Shown piece after piece: positions 1 to 5,418 of a stretch of DNA of 5,985 nt. The position numbers were made by a program, and so were the translations under genes. Below the pieces are notes generated by a model. That model did no database searches, was not told the DNA's origin, and was given only the letters and a program-made list of their open reading frames with translations. Within the stretch, counting starts at the first letter, position 1; the number at the start of each line of letters is the position of its first letter. Source of the stretch: Chloroflexota bacterium (GTDB lineage: Bacteria > Chloroflexota > Anaerolineae > Aggregatilineales > UBA3940); the NCBI GenBank assembly GCA_024643825.1, contig JAHEME010000206.1, forward strand, positions 1-5,985. Direction: 5' to 3'.

Positions 1-1536
1 CACGACCCACGCGGCATTGCGGCCAGGCCCGCCGGAAACCGAGCCGCCGGGATGCGTGGTCGATCTGGTCTGGTACAGTCCGGGGATCGGCATCCGATGG
101 CTTGCCCAGTTCGGAACCGGGCGCATCGCACCCGATTGCGCCGGGGAAAGCTCCCCGCCATGACATGAACCATGCCAGTTATGGCGGTTGCGTCGTTCCA
201 GATCAAGCGGGCTTTCGATATCCGAACCCAGAATCACATCATCAGTCAGGTTCGGAGCGAACTTGCGAAGGTACTCCAGATTACGCTGTGCCACCTCAAC
301 TTTGATGGAATCCCATCGCTCCGGGCCACCATCCGCCAACTGATACGGGAAGAACGAGATCACTTTGAGCGTATGATGGCCCTTCGGGGTGCGCGTCGCA
401 TCCACCGCAGTGGAGCAAACAACCAGCAATACTGGGTCATTCTGATGTATCAATCCGCGCCGAAAGTCACTCATCAAGCGCAGCATGTTATCTGGCGTTC
501 CGGCGGTTCCCAGCGCGACGGCTGGCAGACGTTCATTGCCTATCGGGTAGAGGGGTGGTTCGCTCAGAGAATAGTGGGCGGCAAACAGGGTAAAGCCGGG
601 CTGCCACTGCTCAACGCCTTTGACGAAACTGTTCCCCCACGCCTCGGCGGGAGCCATATCGACCAGATGCTTGATATGGATGCTGGAAACCACCGATTTC
701 TCAGCGCGGTAGCTTTCCCCATCCTCAGTCACAACACCGACGCATTTCCCATTCTCTAGAATCAGTTCGCTGACCGTCTTCCCGGTCAGGATCACACCAC
801 CATGATCCTCGATCAGCGCGACCAATGCCTTCGGCAGCGAGCCGGAACCACCCTGCGGCGTTGTCCACGAATAATACTGACGACCATTCGCAACCGCATA
901 GGCCAGCCGCCCGGTCTGCGGACGGTCAATCGGCTGCACGGTAGAAAAGGCATACCACAGCATGAAAGCCTTCACCCGATCATCCTCGAAGTATTCTTCG
1001 ATGACTTCATAGGCCGTTTGCTTGTAGCGGCGCATCCACAGTGCCCCATCCGGGTGCTGTTGGAGCGTCTCATCCAGGCTTGGCCCATATCCGACGGGCG
1101 TATAGCGGTTCTGCCCGAAAACACTTTTGACTGAATCATAGTCTGCGATAAGGCGGCGGTAGGCTTCGCCATCCTTCTTCGAGAACTTGTTGAACTCTGC
1201 CACCGTCCGCTCAATGTCACGCCACACCGTCAGGCTCGTACCATCCTCAAACGGCATCGTCAGAACCGGGTCAGGGAACAAATAGGTCAGGCCATAGCGA
1301 TCCAGCCCCAGTTCATTGTTCCGAATTGTAGGGCTGCTCTGGATCAGTACATGGGCGCTGGAACATGAATCGTGCCAGTAGCCCGGAACGGTCAGTTCCT
1401 CTGTGATGGTGTCCCCGCCAATCACATCCCGCGATTCCAGTACCAACACGCGCTGCCCGGCTTTTGCCAGGTACGCAGCGCAAATCAGGCTGTTGTGCCC
1501 CCCACCTGCCACAACAATATCAAATGTGTCTGTCAT
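1..1536 (-). CDS. FAD-dependent oxidoreductase, phytoene-desaturase-like / PYROXD2-like (3' end cut by window edge)
   Basis: An uninterrupted reading frame of 512 codons runs from ATG at 1536 to the left edge with no stop, so the extreme C-terminus lies outside. The N-terminus is a dinucleotide-binding Rossmann fold: GGGHNSL at residues 11-17 (S16 where the GxGxxG pattern has a third Gly), followed by the acidic end of beta-2 at E34 and IGGDT at 39-43. A second conserved block, GGSGSLPKAL, lies at about 229-238. The C-terminal FAD-contact block ends the window: IPGLY, then THPGGSVSGGPGRNAA (494-509). This arrangement is typical of the CrtI/PYROXD2 flavoprotein group, usually slightly over 500 residues, so probably only 10-25 residues are missing. 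Such enzymes are cytosolic or membrane-peripheral and oxidise C-C or C-N bonds, but the group is functionally broad. With no carotenoid genes nearby, a role on the imported substrate is more likely than carotenoid synthesis (inference). It is the last gene seen in the operon. Confidence 0.92.
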   Translation of the reverse strand, partial: MTDTFDIVVAGGGHNSLICAAYLAKAGQRVLVLESRDVIGGDTITEELTVPGYWHDSCSSAHVLIQSSPTIRNNELGLDRYGLTYLFPDPVLTMPFEDGTSLTVWRDIERTVAEFNKFSKKDGEAYRRLIADYDSVKSVFGQNRYTPVGYGPSLDETLQQHPDGALWMRRYKQTAYEVIEEYFEDDRVKAFMLWYAFSTVQPIDRPQTGRLAYAVANGRQYYSWTTPQGGSGSLPKALVALIEDHGGVILTGKTVSELILENGKCVGVVTEDGESYRAEKSVVSSIHIKHLVDMAPAEAWGNSFVKGVEQWQPGFTLFAAHYSLSEPPLYPIGNERLPAVALGTAGTPDNMLRLMSDFRRGLIHQNDPVLLVVCSTAVDATRTPKGHHTLKVISFFPYQLADGGPERWDSIKVEVAQRNLEYLRKFAPNLTDDVILGSDIESPLDLERRNRHNWHGSCHGGELSPAQSGAMRPVPNWASHRMPIPGLYQTRSTTHPGGSVSGGPGRNAAWVV

Positions 1537-1542
1537 GCTCAT

Positions 1543-1547
1543 CTCCT
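1543..1547 (-). promoter_or_regulatory. Ribosome binding site deciding the oxidoreductase start
   Basis: AGGAG on the minus strand lies six bases before the ATG at 1536. Another in-frame ATG exists two codons upstream (1542), but it directly abuts this AGGAG and has no spacing, so 1536 is the better start. Confidence 0.75.
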
Positions 1548-1577
1548 GCGGCTTTGACGAAGAGTTACTGTGTGCTT

Positions 1578-1594
1578 TGGTTGAACCTCAACCA
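1578..1594. repeat. Short inverted repeat in the 72-base gap between the cupin and oxidoreductase genes
   Basis: The arms TGGTTGA and TCAACCA are perfect 7-bp complements around a 3-base loop. Read on the plus strand the hairpin is followed by five T residues, so it looks like a weak intrinsic terminator for antisense (plus-strand) transcription. Read in the direction of the genes it has an A run before it and no U tract after it, so it should not end the operon transcript. Its stem is AT-rich and could be chance. A processing or stability hairpin between cistrons is the other possibility. Confidence 0.4.
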
Positions 1595-1608
1595 TTTTTG
1601 CCCCATGT

Positions 1609-1983
1609 TCATATATCGTCCGAAAGCCAAATGGTCTCCGAGGGAGGCGGAGCCCAGAACTCCACGAAGGTAAAGTTCTCTGCGGTGTCATTCTCGAACC
1701 AGTGGATTTCTTCTGGTGAGATCACCGCAGCCATCCCTGGCTTGAGACGGTCACTGGAGGTTGGTGTCAGGATCAATCCTTCGCCATCGAGTATGATGAA
1801 TACGTGCTGGCTGTCTTTGTGATAATGTTTGGCAGCCGAATCGCCGGGATGGTACACAATCCGATCCGCATGAAGGCGCGGCTTTTCAACTTGAACTCCA
1901 TCCTTAATCAGATCGAGCCGATCCCGCGTATCTCGGGTGGAATGAAACTGCGGCAGTTCCTCGCGCGTTAAGAGCTTCGCCAT
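1609..1983 (-). CDS. Small single-domain cupin protein with a four-histidine metal site
   Basis: This 124-residue protein has the size of a single cupin barrel and no signal peptide or membrane segment, so it should be cytosolic. Cupin motif 1 is G47-x5-H53-x-H55-x4-H60-x6-G67: the position normally held by Glu is His60. Motif 2 is G83-x5-S-x-E-x2-H94-x3-N98, with the usual P and G replaced by S89 and E91. The predicted metal ligands are therefore H53, H55, H60 and H94, an all-His site like that described for Thermotoga maritima TM1459. Cupins of this type may be dioxygenases, isomerases or ligand sensors, and the sequence does not decide between them. The start at 1983 lies three bases after the amidohydrolase stop, with AAGGGG at 1998-1993 (nine bases upstream, inside the preceding gene) as a likely ribosome binding site, implying coupled translation. 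A 72-base gap separates it from the flavoprotein gene. No DNA-binding domain is present. Confidence 0.9.
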   Translation of the reverse strand: MAKLLTREELPQFHSTRDTRDRLDLIKDGVQVEKPRLHADRIVYHPGDSAAKHYHKDSQHVFIILDGEGLILTPTSSDRLKPGMAAVISPEEIHWFENDTAENFTFVEFWAPPPSETIWLSDDI

Positions 1984-1986
1984 TAC

Positions 1987-2979
1987 CTATTTCCCCTTCT
2001 TAAAAAGTCTTTCTGCATTGCCACCGAGGATCAAGCTCTTATCCTCGGCATTGAGGTTTAGTTCCTCGACAATGCGAGCCGGGTGCTCAACTCCCATATC
2101 GAACGGGTAATCAGACCCCAGCAGCACATGGTCAGGACCAACGTACTCCACCAGCCCTTGAAGTAGTTCCACATCATGAGTGACCGTATCATAATAGAAT
2201 CGGCGCAGCGAGTCGTCCACCGATTCGGTGAGCCGTGCCCGCGCCTGCGGCTGGAAGCTCACCGCGTGGCGTAACCGCCCTCGTAGACTGAGGATGGTCC
2301 CGCCCCCATGTGCCAGCAGCACTTTTAGGTTGGGGTACCTCTGCATCACCCCGGAGAGTACCAGATGGGCAGCAGTAACGGTGGTCTCAACGGGATTTCC
2401 TACCGTGTTCCACAGGTAATACTCGTTAAAAACCGGATCGTCGAATCCACGTGTAGTCGGGTGGATGAATACCAGCGCCCCGGTTTGCTCGGCAGCCGCC
2501 CAGAATGGATCAAAGCGGTCATCCCCCAGATATACGCCATTGACGCTGGCGGCGATCTCTACCCCGTGGATCCCCGGCTGAAGCATCAGCGAGGCTAGTT
2601 CCTTCGCAGCCAGTTCGGGGTCTTGCAGAGGAACCATACCGAGGGCGCTGACCTGTTTAGGATGGCTCTCGACCAACCGGGAAAGTGCCTGGTTGTAGAT
2701 TGTACAAAACGCTAACCCGTCTTCTGACTCGGCATTGTAGCGCAGCAACGATACCCACGGGCATAGTAAAACGTGATCGACTCCGACACGCTGGTTTTCT
2801 TCCAGAACGCGGTCGATTTCTACGAACTCGCGCACCGCCGATTTGATCTGCTTCCCGGCGAACTCAACGATCTGAGCATTATTCTCCCAGAAAACGCGAG
2901 GACGCCAGACATCTTCCGGGACGGCGTCTCGCAATACCTCCTGGACAACAATATGTATGTGGCTGTCGATGATCGTCAT
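1987..2979 (-). CDS. Amidohydrolase family protein, ACMSD-like decarboxylase/hydrolase
   Basis: The 330-residue protein is a complete amidohydrolase-2 (Amidohydro_2, metal-dependent TIM-barrel) member. The visible active-site residues are HxH at H7/H9 in DSHIH, H173 in the VFIHPTT segment, H224 in LLAHGGG, and D290 in LLGSDYPFD. Their spacing follows, to within a few residues, the zinc ligands and catalytic His of bacterial aminocarboxymuconate-semialdehyde decarboxylase (about 330 residues). W190 and R50 fall near positions that contact substrate in that enzyme. Related members are gamma-resorcylate and other non-oxidative decarboxylases or ring hydrolases, so a carboxylic acid or lactone substrate is plausible, but the exact reaction is not determined. 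It should be cytosolic. The start is supported by AAGG at 2988-2985, five bases before the ATG, and by the canonical position of the HxH motif right after the initiator. It lies 25 bases after the DMT permease gene and three bases before the cupin gene, consistent with one catabolic operon. Confidence 0.92.
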   Translation of the reverse strand: MTIIDSHIHIVVQEVLRDAVPEDVWRPRVFWENNAQIVEFAGKQIKSAVREFVEIDRVLEENQRVGVDHVLLCPWVSLLRYNAESEDGLAFCTIYNQALSRLVESHPKQVSALGMVPLQDPELAAKELASLMLQPGIHGVEIAASVNGVYLGDDRFDPFWAAAEQTGALVFIHPTTRGFDDPVFNEYYLWNTVGNPVETTVTAAHLVLSGVMQRYPNLKVLLAHGGGTILSLRGRLRHAVSFQPQARARLTESVDDSLRRFYYDTVTHDVELLQGLVEYVGPDHVLLGSDYPFDMGVEHPARIVEELNLNAEDKSLILGGNAERLFKKGK

Positions 2980-3004
2980 GTGTACCTTACCAATTGGGGT
3001 TACC

Positions 3005-3910
3005 TTACGACAGGAAGATCAGAACCAGCGAGCCTCCGATGATTAACGCAGAACCCGCCCAGACCTGGAGCGTCACACGCTCCAGCGAACGCCCCACAAT
3101 GAACGGGGAGAGCAGGTTGACAACCGGAACCGAAACCAGACTCAATGCCAGTACGATTGCGACCCCTGTCAGATCAATTGCCACCCAGCGCATCCAGGTA
3201 GATACGCCGACCAGTATCCCTGCTATGATCTTGAATAGCAGCGCGTCCGACGACATCTGAAGCACATTGCCGCCTGCTCTCATGCTGCGAATCGCCAGCA
3301 CCACTGCATACCCGATCACGCTGGCAGTAACGCCCACCGTGACACCAAGCAGCGGGGAGGGCAGTTCCACCAATCCGTGCCGGATGAAGGTAGGGCTGAT
3401 CGACCAGCATACTGCCGCTGCAAGCCCCAGAAGCACAGACCGCCATCCTGTCGCCATTCCTTCCACACCCGCCGGAGCCACTGCCGCTTTGATGCGATTG
3501 ACGAGGAAGACTCCCCCAACAATCAGGAGAATTCCCCCGATCCCAATTAGTGTGGGAATCTCACTCAGGGTAGCGGCGGCAAAAAAGGCACCGAATAGCG
3601 GAGTCGTACCGATTAGCGAAGTGGTACGCGCCGCGCCGATCGATTTCTGGCTGGCATTCAGAAACGTCCACCCTACAAAGAAATGGATGAACCCGGCAAT
3701 CGCGAAATTAGCAATGGTTCCGATAGACGCATTTGCAAGTAATCTGAGATCGACCGTAAGTGCAGTGGCTGCTGCCAGTACAATAGCACTTAGCAGGAGT
3801 TGAATAAACGTTGCGACGTAGACATCCATGCCTCGCACAGCACGTCGGTTCAGCGATTGAAACAGGCCAAAGCCAAGCCCCGCACTGATCGCCCACAATG
3901 CACCACTCAT
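3005..3910 (-). CDS. EamA/DMT-family transporter permease
   Basis: The 301-residue protein is strongly hydrophobic and shows about ten membrane segments in two halves: roughly residues 3-20, 31-52, 65-84, 93-113, 118-137, then 158-175, 186-206, 223-242, 248-270 and 280-300, with a hydrophilic linker near 138-156. This is the tandem EamA arrangement of the drug/metabolite transporter superfamily, and the length is normal. Such proteins sit in the inner membrane and move metabolites, in many cases outward; the substrate here is unknown. Its ATG overlaps the livF stop as TGATG, and no Shine-Dalgarno-like purine run is visible just upstream, so translation probably depends on ribosomes finishing livF. 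A permease in the same operon as a complete ABC importer tail could export a product or surplus substrate, or be a second uptake route (inference). The gene carries a 9-bp inverted repeat near its 3' end. Confidence 0.9.
   Translation of the reverse strand: MSGALWAISAGLGFGLFQSLNRRAVRGMDVYVATFIQLLLSAIVLAAATALTVDLRLLANASIGTIANFAIAGFIHFFVGWTFLNASQKSIGAARTTSLIGTTPLFGAFFAAATLSEIPTLIGIGGILLIVGGVFLVNRIKAAVAPAGVEGMATGWRSVLLGLAAAVCWSISPTFIRHGLVELPSPLLGVTVGVTASVIGYAVVLAIRSMRAGGNVLQMSSDALLFKIIAGILVGVSTWMRWVAIDLTGVAIVLALSLVSVPVVNLLSPFIVGRSLERVTLQVWAGSALIIGGSLVLIFLS
3065..3085. repeat. Perfect 9-bp inverted repeat inside the 3' end of the DMT permease gene
   Basis: The arms CTGGAGCGT and ACGCTCCAG flank a 3-base loop, giving a nine-pair, GC-rich hairpin in the mRNA. 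It lies about 60 bases before the permease stop codon, near the junction between transporter and enzyme genes. No U tract follows in the transcribed direction, so it is not an intrinsic terminator. It could protect or pause the transcript, or simply be a coding coincidence. Confidence 0.5.
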
Positions 3911-4674
3911 CAGGGAGTCGTGCCGATCAGATCAGGATCGGCTGAGGTCTCTTCCATCGTGGAGCCACCCAGATACAACTGCGCTACCTTCGGATCGTCG
4001 AGCAATTTGTTGGCAGGGCCTTCCAGACGTTCTCGCCCCAGTTCCAGCACATACCCGCGATCTGAGATCGCCAGGCCGCTGCGCGCGTTCTGCTCGACCA
4101 TCAGGATCGTGATTCCGGTTTCGCTGCGAAGCGTTTGGATCGTATCAAATACAATGCGTGAGGTCTTCGGGTCCAGCCCCAGCGAAGGTTCATCGAGGAT
4201 CATCATACGCGGACTCATCATCAGTGCGCGCCCGATCTCTAACAATTTCTGCTGCCCGCCGCTGAGGTTGCCTGCTTTCGACTGTCGCCGCTCTTTGAGT
4301 AGGCTGAACATATCATAGATGGCTTCCAAGCGGCGGTTTCGCTCAACACGACTCTTTAAGCTGAAAGCGCCCATCAGCAGATTCTCGTGAATGCTCATCT
4401 CGGGGAAGGAACTGTGCCCCTGCGGGACGTGAGCTATCCCCTCATGAAGCACCAGATCAGGCCGCAACCCGCCAATATTCTTGCCATCAAAGAGAATCTT
4501 TCCCTGTGTCGGGTGGAGCAGGCCGGAAATGGTGCGCAGCACCGTGGATTTCCCCGCTCCGTTCGGTCCAATCAAACATACGATCTCACCCTCGTCTACA
4601 TTCAGGGTCACACCCTGAAGGACATCGACACCTTTCAGATACCCGGCGACAACATTCTGTAGTTCAAGGAGCAT
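3910..4674 (-). CDS. livF: Branched-chain amino acid-type ABC transporter ATP-binding protein, LivF-like
   Basis: The 254-residue protein is a cytosolic ATPase subunit that powers a HAAT-family importer at the inner membrane. All nucleotide-binding motifs are visible: Walker A GPNGAGKST (36-44), Q-loop Q85 in HVPQG, signature LSGGQ (137-141), Walker B MMILDE (157-162) and D-loop SLGLD (164-168). The switch position carries Gln (VEQNA, Q195) rather than His, which is usual for LivF and distinguishes it from LivG. RGYVLELG is also LivF-like. The body ends at YLGG and is followed by about 17 extra polar residues, a little longer than E. coli LivF (237). The start is two bases after the livG stop, with AGGA inside the end of livG as a ribosome binding site. 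Its stop overlaps the DMT permease start. True leucine/isoleucine/valine specificity is not implied: related importers carry amides, urea and aromatic acids. Confidence 0.94.
   Translation of the reverse strand: MLLELQNVVAGYLKGVDVLQGVTLNVDEGEIVCLIGPNGAGKSTVLRTISGLLHPTQGKILFDGKNIGGLRPDLVLHEGIAHVPQGHSSFPEMSIHENLLMGAFSLKSRVERNRRLEAIYDMFSLLKERRQSKAGNLSGGQQKLLEIGRALMMSPRMMILDEPSLGLDPKTSRIVFDTIQTLRSETGITILMVEQNARSGLAISDRGYVLELGRERLEGPANKLLDDPKVAQLYLGGSTMEETSADPDLIGTTP
3922..3942. repeat. 7-bp inverted repeat just before the DMT permease start
   Basis: The arms GCCGATC and GATCGGC surround a 7-base loop, ending 11 bases before the permease ATG at 3910 and inside the last codons of livF. Together with the lack of a Shine-Dalgarno sequence there, this suggests that the permease start is opened only by ribosomes translating through livF (inference). 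Confidence 0.4.
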
Positions 4675-4676
4675 GG

Positions 4677-5414
4677 TCAGTTTCCTAAATACGCATCAAG
4701 AACAGCCGGGTCAGATTGGATGATCGCGGGCGGCCCCTCTGCGATCTTTCTCCCCTGATCAAGCACGAGGATATGGTCGCACAGATCCATCACCACATGC
4801 ATATTATGCTCCACGATGAGGAACGTGATCCCTTTTTCTTTATTCAGGCCACGAATCAAATCCATGAGAAAGCGGATCATCGTTGGGTTGACACCGCCAG
4901 CAGGCTCATCCAGCATCACAATCTCTGGCTCAGACATCAGGATAGCGGCGAATTCAAGCAGCTTCTGCTGCCCGAATGAAAGCTTACGAGCAGGCTGATC
5001 CTTGAGATGCTCCAGCCCGACCCGCCCCAGGAGTTCCATCGCGCGCTCTTCTTCGCTGCGCAGCATACCGGGACTGATCAGCGCACGAAAGCCCACCTGA
5101 CGCACAGGCACGATCATGTTTTCCAGCACTGTCAGATCCCAGAACAGCCGCGTGATCTGAAACGTGCGGCTGATCCCCTGATGGCAAAGCTTGCTGGGCT
5201 TCATCCCCGTCACGCGGACATCATGCAGGTAAACATCCCCTGCATCTGCACCGTATACACCCGTGATAAGGTTGAACAGAGTCGTCTTCCCAGAACCGTT
5301 CGGGCCGATCAGCCCGGTAATCTTCCCCTTCTCGATAGTGATCGAGCAGGTATCCACAGCCAGAATCCCACCAAAACGCCGGGAAAGATTCTCCGTTCTC
5401 AGGGCAGCAGTCAT
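4677..5414 (-). CDS. livG: Branched-chain amino acid-type ABC transporter ATP-binding protein, LivG-like
   Basis: With the start at 5414 the protein is 245 residues, close to the usual LivG length. Motifs are Walker A GPNGSGKTT (37-45), Q-loop Q86 in RTFQITRLF, signature LSFGQ (145-149), Walker B IVMLDE (165-170), a LivG-type AGGVNP segment (172-177) and the switch His H203 in VEHNM. It pairs with LivF as the cytosolic ATPase dimer of the importer. The frame stays open upstream to an ATG at 5531, but the extra 39 residues overlap livM out of frame and put an unsuitable hydrophobic, signal-like stretch before the ABC domain. The start at 5414 has GGAGAG eight bases ahead and lies four bases after the livM stop, so it is preferred. 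The gene ends two bases before livF, giving the canonical M-G-F order and tight coupling. Confidence 0.94.
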   Translation of the reverse strand: MTAALRTENLSRRFGGILAVDTCSITIEKGKITGLIGPNGSGKTTLFNLITGVYGADAGDVYLHDVRVTGMKPSKLCHQGISRTFQITRLFWDLTVLENMIVPVRQVGFRALISPGMLRSEEERAMELLGRVGLEHLKDQPARKLSFGQQKLLEFAAILMSEPEIVMLDEPAGGVNPTMIRFLMDLIRGLNKEKGITFLIVEHNMHVVMDLCDHILVLDQGRKIAEGPPAIIQSDPAVLDAYLGN

Positions 5415-5418
5415 GGTG

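Noticed and set aside
172..759. A plus-strand open frame of 195 codons.
   Set aside because: It lies antisense inside the flavoprotein gene, whose minus-strand frame has clear FAD-binding motifs; the plus-strand product has no recognisable domain.
1553..1590. A possible promoter in the 72-base gap (TTGAGG and TAACTC on the minus strand, about 18 bases apart).
   Set aside because: The -10 element matches the consensus at only two of six positions; the gap can be explained without a promoter.
3267..3803. A plus-strand open frame of 178 codons.
   Set aside because: It is antisense to the DMT permease; its Pro/Ala/Thr-rich product looks like the complement of hydrophobic membrane codons.
4057..4071. 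A short palindrome GCGATC-TGA-GATCGC within livF.
   Set aside because: Six-bp arms in the middle of a conserved coding region are expected by chance and lie at no boundary.
3800..4318. A plus-strand open frame of 172 codons.
   Set aside because: It is antisense to livF and the start of the DMT gene, both of which have strong family motifs; Ser/Arg-rich product without domain.
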